Assembly (NCBI RefSeq): GCF_000327385.1
Contig: NW_008710179.1
Location: 1,197,411-1,261,410, forward strand
DNA from: Lottia gigantea
Taxonomy: Eukaryota > Mollusca > Gastropoda > Lottiidae
Direction of reading: 5' to 3'
Length of the DNA: 64,000 nt
In this document: positions 9,863 to 21,774 of the stretch, piece after piece
Layout: every line of letters begins with the position of its first letter
Position numbering within the stretch: the stretch's first letter is position 1
Translations under genes and position numbers: made by a program
Notes under the pieces: generated by a model
What the model was told of the DNA's origin: nothing
What the model saw: the letters and a program-made list of their open reading frames with translations, nothing else
The model's database searches: none

Positions 9863-12800
9863 TACCCAACACCGATCAACAAGAACTCCTATTAGAAAAC
9901 CAACTAAAATACCAATTACTGTTCCTATAACTCCAGATTCCAAACTACTTAATTTCCTTTCATCAGCTGAAAACGAAGGAATACGTTGACCAATTAAGTT
10001 AAAAATTAGATTGTAATGCAGAGTTGACGAACCTAGTATGGTGGATGCAACTCTTCATACCATCTCAACTATAGTCTATTTGGAATTTGCTATCTTAAAA
10101 GAGTAATAAAAAATCATAGACAATTGAGGCAGGAAAAAACAGATAGAATTCGGAACATTATTCGTTAAAATTTTTCAGAAAAATGTGTGCATATGTAAAC
10201 AAGGCCTTCGTAAATTTGAGTAGTACAATCAGTACCCTGATAGCCATTTTTACATCCAAACAGATCGCAGGATCCATTTATTTGGTTACATGATGATGTT
10301 GTAACCCTACAATTTCTCTCTGAACATAATTTATTACAACCAGTGTCAAAACCATAATAACCATCAGCACATCCTTGACAAATCAGACAAACACATGCAT
10401 TGACCAATCATAATCATAATTGTGACCAATTTATAATGTAATTTAGTTATCTTTATAAGTAACCATGAAGGCCGTTTGGGGGGGGGGAGGGGGATTATAA
10501 TTTGACTTCCAGGTTTTCTAGATTTTCTAGAAAACTTTTTCAGTTCTATACAAATGTCATAAATGTAGTTTGGAATGGTGACAAACGCATATTTTTGTCA
10601 GTTTTTACAGACGATTTAATACATTTAATTTGACCAAACATTATCTGCTTATCAAACGTGAACTTTGGAACCCATATTACTAATTATTAGGATTCATGTA
10701 AGATATGTGATACTTACGTTGTGTACAGTCGATTGATCTATAACCAGCCTGACATTCACCAATACATTTACCATCTATATTATTACAAGATGATTGATCT
10801 AGACAGTTTCTATCTGAACATTGTTTATTACAATTCTCACCATAACTTCCTTCACATTCTGAAATTAACATTTATAATCATCATATAAACTAAATGAAAT
10901 GAAATGAATAGAGTTTTATGTCCTACCTTTCTGCACCATGTGGGCTAATGAAGACGGGCAACGCCATGCAGGGTGCAATGAGGGAAATTTTGCCAGGACA
11001 GCGGCATTAACCTGATCTTTTTCGATTTCCAACTGTCGAGGGATATTTAACGTGCACAGCCTGTAGCACACGGGGCCTCGGTTTATTGTCCCATCCGAAC
11101 GACTAGACGCTTTTCCATGTCAGCCCCTCACTGACAGGGGGAAGCCGGGTTGAAAAATCCGAAGGTATTATCTCGACCTATGCCGGGATTGAACCCTGGA
11201 CCTTCAGGTTAGCGAGCAAGCGTCTAACTCACTGAACCACCGCGGCTCCAGCTCTAAACTAAGACGTGACAAATGTACATCAATCATTTTCAATTTTCTA
11301 GATACATAATCAGAAATAAGAAGTTCGTAATATTCTATCCTGCAATCTTCACATATTCTACATAATTAATCAATCTTGTTCCAAAATCATCATAATTATA
11401 GTTGCTGGAATGAGAGATGGATGATGATTAAAGATTAAAGGCGGACAATGAATTATTTTGTATACATGGTAGAAACAGCTTAATAATTGCTGAAGATATA
11501 AGAATGTTTAACATCAAAATTTCCGCGTAACTACAAGAATTTAGAATAAATTTTTGACTGGTTTTTAAATAACCTACTTGTATTACAGCTATCACCATCC
11601 CATCCTATCTGACAACCATTAGGACATTGACCAGTTTTAACATCACATTTATCATAGTTAGAACAATGACAGAAATTATTACATTCTGAACCATACGTTC
11701 CTCGTGAACAAACTGTAAAGATTAAGGCAATAAATATATTCACAGTAATCCGGTCACAGGTCAGGTGTAATATGGTAACATGGTGATTTAGTCATAGTAA
11801 TATGGCCACAAGGCAAATTGTTTATAGAAATATGGTGCGAAGGTAACTTGGTCACAAGAAAAATTGGTCACAATAATATGATTAAAAATAAGATTTGGAA
11901 TATTTAATTTCAAGAGTTAGAAAAACAAAACCTACCATAGATTTCCACTTCACATAAACTGAAATGATGATAAATCTCACCAGGTCTAATATTACTGATA
12001 TTAACATAACGACCAGTTATAGTTCTACTACATTCTATTGAGAATTCATTAGTAGGGTTTGAATTACCAGTATGTTGATAACATAATTCATTATCAATAT
12101 GTACAGAAAATCCTTTGAAATATGATAACCCTGAAATATTCAGAATACTAGAACTGTTCCCTTAACAGTATTGATGCAGGGAGTGTTACGACAAAAAGGT
12201 ACATACGAAGGTGGGAAGATTAGACCACTGCACAAGCTCCAATATATCCCTGCAATTCGGAAACTGTCTATACAAGAAGAAAGTTAATGATGTGCATGCG
12301 CTAAACATAAAATCAATATTTCCTTCGAATTCGGAATTTGATTATACAAATGCGCATGCGCACTACGAAAATTGAATATTTCCACCAATTTCAGACTTTG
12401 ATTATACACATACATACCAAGTTTGATGAAATTTAGATAAGAAATAAGAGTTTTGGTAATGCGCATGCGCTCAACTCAATTTTCACTATATCCATCAAAT
12501 TTGGAATTTGATTGTATATTTGCTTACCAAGTTTGATGAAATAAAAGAAAGAAAAAGGTTGGTCAATGGTAAACACAATTTGGACTCGTATATTAGAAAA
12601 TTGTTTGATGAAACAGGTTTTACTTCAAATTTATTTTCACAACCCCAACTTTTTAATTTTATAGAAATCAAAACTCGTATCTAAGATCAGTATTTTATCA
12701 GATTTGGTCGTCTAACCTAGTAGCATTAAGTAAACATAGATTTTATGAAAAATTAAAAACCTTACATAAAATGAAAATGATACTTAATCCAAAGTCATTT

Positions 12801-15800
12801 AGAGAATAAAAAAAACTTATTATTAAAACCATATATTCCAGGTTATTTATAAGTTACGCAATCAGCTAATAAATAGAACTAATAACTCTTTACAATTATT
12901 TATCCTATCTATTCAATGGCTGTCCTCGTGCAAACATGCATAAACTTTTATATTTAGATTGTTTTCTTCGATTTATTTACAAGTTGTCATTAGTGCATAT
13001 ACTTTACATAATTTGTATATTTATGTGACTTATCATAGTGTGTCAATGTTTGGTTATTATTTATTGTATGTTGTTTGTTATTCATGGGCTATAGCAAGTA
13101 ATTGCTTAGCTTAAAGATTGGTTCCCTTATTTTATTTATGAAAATGAAAATGCTAATACTTATTTGAGGAGAAAGTATAGGTGTTCTTATGACTTGGAGA
13201 AATATCAGTTTGTCTCTAGCTAATTTAGAAGAGAATTTCCAGCATTGACCGTTCAAGAAAAGTCAAAAATTATTTTTTTGTTTATCCAGACGTAAATACA
13301 TGATTGATTAAAACTTTTAATTATATGCAATAAGAACATAATGCTATGTTTAAAAATACATGATAAGTCATTAGAAACACCAATTAATCAAATAGTTTTC
13401 TTAATTTGAAACTTAAATATAAGGAAACCCATCTTTAATAAACAATAATTGCACAATGTTAAGTAAATAGGATTTTGGATTTGCATGTAAGGTCTGCATG
13501 ATATTTATATCACTGGAGAGCTCTCGGTGCGTACATTTAATTTCTGTGAGAATTGTTGTCTTATACTCTTAACTTGAATAGGTTCGTTGCTAGAGCTCTT
13601 TAAAAGAAATTTCACTATTTTCAATCGCCTTTAAAACCGGAAGTTAAAGTCGAAAACAAACAATCAAAATACCAATAGGGAAGATATATTGTCTTATTTC
13701 ATTCAGCCATATGAAACTCAAGGTCATAAGAGATAAAAGGTCACGAGATAAATAGCTTTAAATATTGAATAAAACTGAAAATTTATATTCAATTATAAAG
13801 AAAAAGCAAAAACCAAATTCATAATTCCATAACTAAAAACATACAAATCAGTCCATTTTTTCGCTTAATTTGTTTCTAATCATATTTTTGTACATATACA
13901 TAATTATGGAATATAATTACATTTGTGTAGTCTGGAAACTATCGTTATTGAGTTACGTCCCCGTGTTCAATTATAGGAATATCAGAGTTACTTCCCATAT
14001 TAGGCCTTTTTAATCGTGACTTTGTTGAAGCAAGCCACTTTTCAAAGGCCTAAAGAAATTTGAATTATGTGGGCGCAAATCCAGTTGCAGATATGGCGGT
14101 GTGGATTCTTCTACTAAGGCCACAATGCTGATTATGTACATCGGTGCATCGTTTGTCTTCAAGAGAATTCATGCTGAAATCAACTATTTTTCAGAAGTAT
14201 CTAGATGTCGGCACCAACCAATCCAAGAGTTTCTAAAACTAAAAGGAAATCCAGATTACCTTTGAGTACTAATTCTAAGAAGAAAAGGTCAAATGGTGGA
14301 TCTAGTAACATCGCTGAAGGATCTAGTAGTTCTGTTGGTGGATCTACAGTTGATGATGGTGGACTTCATGTATGCAGTCTCTCCCAAGAAGCCGAGGATA
14401 GAATTGTGGATAAACTCTTTAATAAACTTTCAAACCATGGTCTTCTTCAAACTTCGGCAGTTAGTGAAGTGGTATCCAATCAACAAGCGGGGGCTGTATC
14501 ATCTGAAGATATACCGTCTACCCTATCTTCGGATGGGAATATATCAGGTACTTCTGATTTGAGTATTGGGAACAATCCCTCTACTTCTAACCCTATATTT
14601 TCTTATAATCTGGGTATATCTGCCCATGTGTCAGATAAGCTCAAATCCTGTATTTGGCAGAAAGTTTTTGTAGAATTTTCCTCGTTATTGCCTGAAGGAC
14701 CATCTGAAGGATTCAATATCGATATTGAAAACTCTGGAAATGACAAACTTCTAAAGATTGTTTCAAAGGTGCTAAACATAGAAAATTGGCTCAAATCATT
14801 CCACATTTTCATGGATATATATTTGCAGAAATATCAAAATTCGTATTCGAGGCTTTTAGCCTATTCTGCACTCATACAGGATTTGAGTAAATCTTATGGC
14901 CAAAAGGCATTTTTATTTTATGATTCATCTTTTAGAAATCACATGCAGTCTCAGCCACTTCAGTGGGGAATTATGCATTCTGAACTTTGGCTGCGTGCCA
15001 CAACACTTTACGGAGCCCGTTCTCAAAAAATATCGAACCTCCAAAGCAAAAACGTATGTGTTACGCCTTTAATCCGAAAAACGGTTGTACGCGTACAAAA
15101 TGTACGTACAATCATCTCTGTCTGAAGTGTGGTGGCAAGCATCCTCGTTTTAGGTGTTTTAGAACAGATGTATCTAAGAGTTTTTAATCAGGACGATTCT
15201 GAACGAATCCAATCTTCGAATAATTCTTTTCGTGCCTCTCGCAAACAAAACACACAGCCACAGGCTACCAACGCCGATAAATCCTCATAAATTGTATAAT
15301 GTTCTTGATGGTTATGATTCTATAGAACGAGACTTCCTAGTGCGTGGTTTCCAGGAAGGTTTTCGGATTCCGTTTAATGGCGAAAGAAATTCCGTGTGTC
15401 TAAAAATCATAATTCTTGTCATCAAAATGAAGAGGCATTCGTTCAGAAATTAGAAAAAGAGTCTTTTGCTGGTCGGATTAGGGGCCCCTTTTCAGCACCT
15501 CCCTTTAAGAGTATTATTTGTTCACCTTTGCACTGGGTTATGACCAATAAACATGGTGCTCATGTTAGCCATATGATAGACGATTTCTTTCTAGCTGGTC
15601 CAGCAGGATCAGAATTGTGTTTGCAGTCCCTTAATAACTTTTCCTCTCTTGCGGCATCTATTGGACTGCCTCTTAACCTGAAAAAACTGTATGGCCCACA
15701 ACGAGACTTACGATCTATGGTATTGAAATAGACTCCGATTTAATGTTAAGTCGCCTCCCNNNNNNNNNNNNNNNNNNNNNNNNNNNNNNNNNNNNNNNNN

Positions 15801-18800
15801 NNNNNNNNNNNNNNNNNNNNNNNNNNNNNNNNNNNNNNNNNNNNNTACTTTGAGTGACTCTTTATCTCGTTTGATGTTTCAGAAAGCCAGGGAAATAGCA
15901 CCTTATTTGGATTCGGAGCCTTTTCCCGTTCCACTGCAGTTTTTGTCGGTTTAGATGGAGTCGCTTGTAAAATCCTGGAATCTGCAATGTCACCGTCGAC
16001 ATTGACCTCTTACAAAAATTATTGGTTGAAATTTACTCAATTTTGTCATCATAGAAATTATCCTACACTGTTGCCGATTACTCAGATTTGTTTAATAAAT
16101 TTTTTGGCATTTTTATTTGATTCTGGGTATGCTCCCAGCACCATTGCCTCTTCAGCATCTGCTATAGGGTATGTGCATAAATTATCTTCTCTCGAAAATC
16201 CGTCCGATTCCTTTTTGGTTAGGAAATTTATCAAAGGTGCCCAAAATTTGAAACCCTCTACAGATAGTCGACTTCCAATTACTAAGGGATTGCTGAAGCG
16301 TTTGGTAGTGGCTATACCTATAGTCGTATCCCTACATTCTCACCAAATTTTGATTAGAGCCATCTTTACTCTCGCATTTTCAGCCTTTCTTCTTTATGGG
16401 TGAAATATGCTTGAAATCAAACAAGGATCCATCCTTTGTAATTCAAGTCTCGGATGTTCAATTTGAGTATACAGGTGATAAACCTGTTGGTTTAAAACTT
16501 AATTTACGTAACTTTAAGCATAAAAAATCAACATCTTCTGTGTGCATTCATATATCAGCAATGTCTGGCGATTCAAGTTTATGCCCAATTATCTGTTTAC
16601 ATGCTTATTTAATTTTATGTCCTCATGAAACTGGCCCACTTTTTCAATTAATGGATGGATCTCCAATTTCGTATTTTTTCATAACTTAAAAACTGAGAAA
16701 TATTTTAGAATTCTTGAATTTGAATCCTAAGCTTTACAAATTGCATTCGTTTAGAATTGGCGCCGCGAGTAGTGCATTTATTGACGGTCATTCAGAGGAC
16801 GCCATTCGTAGGTTCGGCCGTTGGAATTCATCAGCAGTACGAAATTATATTCGTGTTCCTAATCTTTGTGTATAAGTTTTGCATTGTAGTCTCAAGTGCC
16901 AGGGTTAGCCTGAACTTTTGAATATGTTAATAGTTTTTAAGTTTGTTAATGTGTCAATAAGTTCCAAAGCTTTTACGTCAGATCGGAAGGTTAGTCACAA
17001 TATTCCATTTTGAAGGAAAGCTTTGTTCCACAATATGTGGGTAGCGTAATGCAATTCAGTTAATGTTATGTGGAATTTGTATCAATGCGTTCGCCCAGCG
17101 CAAGCTTTGTAGGGTCTCTTTGCATTACGTATGAGCACAGGTTTCTGAGTAAAATATCAGTTTTTCCTGGGTGGCATCGAGGTCCAGTGATCAAAGGTGT
17201 TCCGCTAACATTGTTGTAGGCATATGTTTAGACGCTATAATATTTTATTTAGATTTTAACACATTTTGTTGTTGATGTTTTAAATGATTTACTACTATGG
17301 GTTTGAATAATTGCATCCTTTAAGACGTCAGCGCGAGGCTGGTCATTAGGGTCAAGATCTGTTTTGGTCAAACTGTATCGCGTGTGTGTTTTGAGTTTTT
17401 TGCGGACCTTGGATGGGTGGGTCTTCACGTTAACGTGATGACTTTGGCGGAATTTTATCTCCCATCTTTTCGATGGCTTTGTATATATTTTAAATTCTTT
17501 TGTTATATTCAAATTACATTACAATTTATTTGCATATTGTTATCGTCATTTATCTTAAATTTGAATAAATGATATTTACGCCATTTGTAGTTTAAGATTT
17601 GCCATCTCAAACGAGCAAGGTCCGCAAAACTCTTGTTTGCATAGGGGGTTGGAAGCTACACAAATGCATATTTATTGTTTTATCTGTGATAATTAAAATG
17701 TATTCTTCCACAAGTTAAGATACAACTATGTATAAGAAATACCAAAGTAGCAAGAGTATCAACAAAAATGTTTTTCGAATGACGAAAACAAATAGAACGC
17801 CATGTCAATTATATTAAGTATTGTATCAACAGGTTGATTGTGTATTGTTGATAATATTAACATAACACCAAGTTATTACTACATTCTATTCAGTATATTG
17901 ACCTTGAACTACATATTTAAATTCCTAACAATTCTCTTCGTTTGCAACTGTTTAGACTCTCAAAAGAATTGAAAATACGTTTCGTCAGCACTTTCTAAGC
18001 AAATTATTAGAATTATTTAGATTGAAATAGATATTGGCTACAATTCATGGATAGAACTTTCATACTTACTGCCTGATCTGTAGTATATTTTCAAATATCT
18101 TAGAGAAAACAACCGACCAAGATCAACCAGCCACCACGCCCATGGTGAATAACCAGTATCAATACAATCGAAATATGATCTAATACTTTTACTACCATCT
18201 ACTGCTTCCTGTGGTCCTGTTTCTGTTTCCTGACCAGATTGATTAGCTGGTTTTTTATATGCTATATTCTCTGAAAATAGCATAATTTTATAAATATTCA
18301 GGTGAAAATCGACATAAAAAACTGAAATTAGAAAATAATAATTAGATTTATTGAAAATATTGTTTTAAATACCTGACATTTCATATTATTTGAATATAAT
18401 ATATAATAAAACCCCAGTTTCACTGGTTGATTGTTTGCGAACCATTGGCGATGAAAAATGTGGACAATCGCAATGATATATGCAGGCAGAATGTTCGCCG
18501 TGCTTCTGCGATGATCACAAGGCATTTATGGCGATGCATTCACGACATTTTATCTCGACATCAGTAGATGTGATCAGCTGATCCATCGTAGAATATCGGC
18601 GAACATCGCAGAACTGTCTATTACTATTAAGTGGACCTTTGCAGAATCATCTCCGATGCAAATTTAATGAGACTGCTTCATTTTTGTTAAGATTATGTTG
18701 CTATCTATGGCAGGTCATTTCCACATTTATTTATGCAGATAATTAGCAGGCTCCTAAATGTAAGCAAAATAAACGCCTTATTGTAGAGAATTCATCAAGT

Positions 18801-21774
18801 AATACATAGATATAAATAGCATATTTAATAGTCATGTATAATTTACGACGTTTTTGCATAATGAAATTTTTGCATAATGCTCCTTTGAGATAAAACTTCT
18901 TTGAATTGTGCTCATTTACCGTTATTTACAGATTAGTTGGCGATGTTCCTTTATTTTTATACAATTTATTTCTACAGATTGATCCTCAATATTTGATTAA
19001 ACAACTAGTTATAACAATTTCGCTATTCTAGGTCACATGGGTTGGTACTACATTAAATTTCGAATTCGTCAAAAAAACAAAGAAAAATGATAAAGCTGTT
19101 ACTTGATCCTTTTGATCATATACCTAAATACGAAGGCTTACGACAACTGGTAGATATGTAGAATATAACAAATCGTGTTCAGCAATCAATTGCAACTAAG
19201 CATAAGTTAACCGTCATAAAATATACAAATACAATTCTGCTTCTGGGGTGAGACAGCTATATTAATATTTGTCATATGCCATTGTTACAGTATAAAGATT
19301 TATGTATCTAATATTCTATAATTTCAGAACGTACGAATTTTGAGATTTTGACTATTTTTTCCACAGAAATACAAATTACCTTGTTGACAAGAAGGTCCTA
19401 CCCATGATGAAGAACAACCATTATAACAAAAACCATTTTGACCATTACATTGAATATCACTGATACAATGACAGTTATAACTATTGTTATATCCAAAATT
19501 ATAACCTGAAAATATAACAATATAAACATTTACTATAGCCAACACTAGTTACAGTATCACATGTTTTATTATTTAAACAATGACAGGTATAAATATTGTT
19601 AAATCTTAAAATCATAACCTATAAATATATCAATATAAACATTAACTATAACAAACACTTGTTACAGTATCACATCTTTTATTATTTAAACAATGACAGG
19701 TATAACTATAGTTAAATCTTAAAATTATAACCCATAAATATATCAATATAAACATTAACTATAACAAACACTAGTTACAGTATCACATGTTTTATTATTT
19801 AAACAATGACAGGTATAACTATTGTTAAATCTTAAAATTATAACCTGAAAATATAACAATATAAACATTAACTATAACAAACACTAGTTACAGTATCACA
19901 TGTTTTATTATTTAAACAATGACAGGTATAACTATTGTTAAATCTTAAAATTATAACCTATAAATATATCAATATAAACATTTACTATAACAAACACTAG
20001 TTACAGTATCACATGTTTTATCATTTAAACAATGACAGGTATAACTATTGTTAAAATAAAATTATAACCTGAAAATATAACAATATAAACATTAACTATA
20101 ACAAACACTTGTTACAGTATCACATGTTTTATTATTTAAACAATCACAGGTATAACTATTGTTAAATCTTGAAATTATAACCTGAAAATATAACAATATA
20201 AACATTAACTATAACAAACACTAGTGACAGTATCACATGTTGTATTATTTAAACAATGACAGGTATAACTATTGTTAAATCTTAAAATTATAACCTATAA
20301 ATATATCAATATAAACATTTACTATAACAAACACTAGTTACAGTATCACATGTTTTATCATTTAAACAATGACAGGTATAACTATTGTTAAAATAAAATT
20401 ATAACCTGAAAATATAACAATATAAACATTAACTACAACAAACACTTGTTACAGTATCACATGTTTTATTATTTAAACAATCACAGGTATAACTATTGTT
20501 AAATCTTAAAATTATAACCTATAAATACATCAATATAAACATTAACTATAACAAACACTTGTTACAGTATCACATGTTTTATTATTTAAACAATGACAGG
20601 TATAACTATTGTTAAATCTTGAAATTATAACCTATAAATATATCAATATAAACATTAACTATAACAAACACTTGTTACAGTATCACATGTTTTATTATTT
20701 AAACAATGACAGGTACAACTATTGTTAAATCTTAAAATTATAACCTATAAATATAACAATATAAACATTAACTATAACAAACACTAGTGACAGTATCACA
20801 TGTTTTATTATTTAAACAATCACAGGTATAACTATTGTTAAATCTTAAAATTATAACCTATAAATATATCAATATAAACATTAACTATAACAAACACTAG
20901 TTACAGTATCACATGTTTTATTATTTAAACAATCACGGGTATAACTATTGTTAAATCTTAAAATTATAACCTATAAATATATCAATATAAACATTAACTA
21001 TAACAAACACTTGTTACAGTATCACACGTTTTATTATTTAAACAATCACAGGTATAACTATTGTTAAATCCAAAATTATAACCTGAAAATATAACAATAT
21101 AAACATTAACTATAACAAACACTAGTTACAGTATCACATGTTTTATTATTTAAACAATGACAGGTATAACTATTGTTAAATCGTAAAATTATAACCTGAA
21201 AATATAACAATATAAACATTAACTATAACAAACACTAGTTACAGTATCACATGTTTTATTATTTAAACAATGACAGGTATAACTATTGTTAAATCTTAAA
21301 ATTATAACCTATAAATATATCAATATAAACAAACACTAGTTACTCTATTATAGAAGCACTGGCGTAGGTCACAAGTAGGTACTCTGGATTTCAGCATTGG
21401 AATACATCAATTTGATAGGAAACTACCTACTTCTGGAGATAACAAGATAAACAAATAATTCAGAAATGCAAAGCGATTGTTTCAGGGAGTTAATGAAAGG
21501 GGATCTAATCTACCATGGACAAGAACATTACTCAGATTTTTATTCTTTTTGTAAGCAGTCACCAAACATTTATTATAGATGTGAGGAAATTCATCCTGAT
21601 TCGTGTAATTTTCAATTAAAACTATAATTTCCACCTAGGTATTCAGTAAAATTTCCCGTATACTGATAAAAATAATGAAATTTTAATATAACATAGCTTA
21701 CCTTTAACTTTAAATGTAATGCACGATTCAAATAATAACAAATAATAACTTAGACGTGTCCAGACTGTCATCAT
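9833..21774 (-). CDS. Phosphatase-less RPTP paralogue: EGF, fucolectin-like domain, three EGF modules, TM, stub tail
   Basis: Eight exons (21774-21702, 19505-19380, 18270-18070, 12130-11936, 11712-11578, 10858-10718, 10373-10206, 9966-9833) total 1,173 nt, or 390 aa plus stop. In order they encode a signal peptide (MMTVWTRLSYYLLLFESC), an EGF module (GYNFGYNNSYNCHC), a two-exon FTP/F5-8C-like lectin domain (AYKKPANQSGQ, SPWAWWLVDLGR, LCEVEIYG), three EGF modules, and a TM helix (VIGTVIGILVGFLIGVLV) with a tail ending RLLAFKRR. Ectodomain exons are symmetrical phase 1, and the first EGF, both FTP and next two EGF exons equal those of the 24.5-44.2 kb gene in length. The third membrane-side EGF exon needs a GC donor at 10205-10204 to stay in frame; this is the weakest junction. 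FTP domains often bind fucose. Probably a surface binding receptor without its own enzyme. Confidence 0.75.
10893..11249 (-). mobile_element. tRNA-derived SINE, near full length
   Basis: Read on the minus strand, it opens GGAGCCGCGGTGGTTCAGTG, a tRNA-like head with a box A-like TGGTTCAGTGAG and a box B-like GGTTCAATCCC. A non-tRNA body follows, and it ends in an ATTTC-rich tail (CATTTCATTTCATTTA). It sits in the intron between two EGF exons of the phosphatase-less receptor. The body recurs at 57.1 kb, and short pieces occur at 32.4, 36.4 and 48.2 kb. It is mobilised by LINE reverse transcriptase in known tRNA-SINE families. Confidence 0.85.
12281..12540. repeat. Three diverged about 80-bp units with GCGCATGCGC cores
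   Basis: Units contain AATATTTCC, TTCGGAATTTGATTATAC and either a GCGCATGCGC palindrome (near 12353 and 12460) or a close variant (GTGCATGCGC near 12292). TACCAAGTTTGATGAAAT follows twice. The array lies inside the large FTP intron of the phosphatase-less receptor. Confidence 0.6.
14000..17640 (+). mobile_element. Broken DIRS-type (tyrosine-recombinase) retroelement in the FTP intron
   Basis: The parts seen in order on the plus strand are a gag-like frame (14205-15125) with a cysteine/histidine cluster near its end, a short reverse-transcriptase piece (about 15480-15730), an assembly gap (15760-15845), and a tyrosine-recombinase region (15987-16875). A recombinase in place of an integrase, after gag and RT, is the mark of the DIRS group. 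A short inverted repeat (about 17392-17410 against 17619-17637) lies in the 3' flank and may be part of its termini. Outer borders are approximate. The copy is clearly broken, with several breaks and much of the RT region missing, so it is a fossil. It is absent from the matching 240-bp intron of the paralogue, so it is younger than the gene duplication. Confidence 0.85.
18405..18670. mobile_element. Non-coding interspersed element shared with the 37.5-38.5 kb copy
   Basis: This block (CATTGGCGATGAAAAATGTG, GGCAGAATGTTCG, GTGCTTCTGCGATGATCACA, ATCGGCGAACATCGCAGAAC) matches the first and last parts of the longer block at 37.5-38.45 kb. Here the middle is missing. It is CpG-rich against AT-rich flanks and has no coding frame. 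It lies in the intron between the first EGF and first FTP exon in both paralogues, so it probably predates the duplication. Confidence 0.7.
19506..21330 (-). repeat. About 16 tandem 113-bp units: decayed copies of the first EGF exon with its splice acceptor
   Basis: The period is 113 bp (for example ACAGTATCAC at 19551, 19664, 19777, 19890 and 20003), with a few 111-bp units. On the gene strand each unit contains an acceptor-like end (ATATTTTCAG or ATATTTATAG). It is followed by GTTATAATTTT, AACAATAGTTATACCTGTCA and TGTTTAAATAATAAAACATG. These mirror the real EGF exon immediately downstream (GYNFGYNNSYNCHC), and one unit near 21050-21080 still reads YNFGFNNSYTC. Most units carry an early stop, so they should not code for a module. 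The array lies directly upstream of the real exon in the first intron. Confidence 0.9.

Noticed and set aside
11180-11249. tRNA gene
   Set aside because: The A- and B-box-like sequences belong to the head of a SINE copy; its body and tail recur elsewhere, and no clean cloverleaf with anticodon stem could be drawn.
19506-21330. CRISPR-like or functional multi-exon EGF array
   Set aside because: Units are contiguous 113-bp repeats without unique spacers, and most hold an early stop, so they are neither CRISPR nor intact exons.
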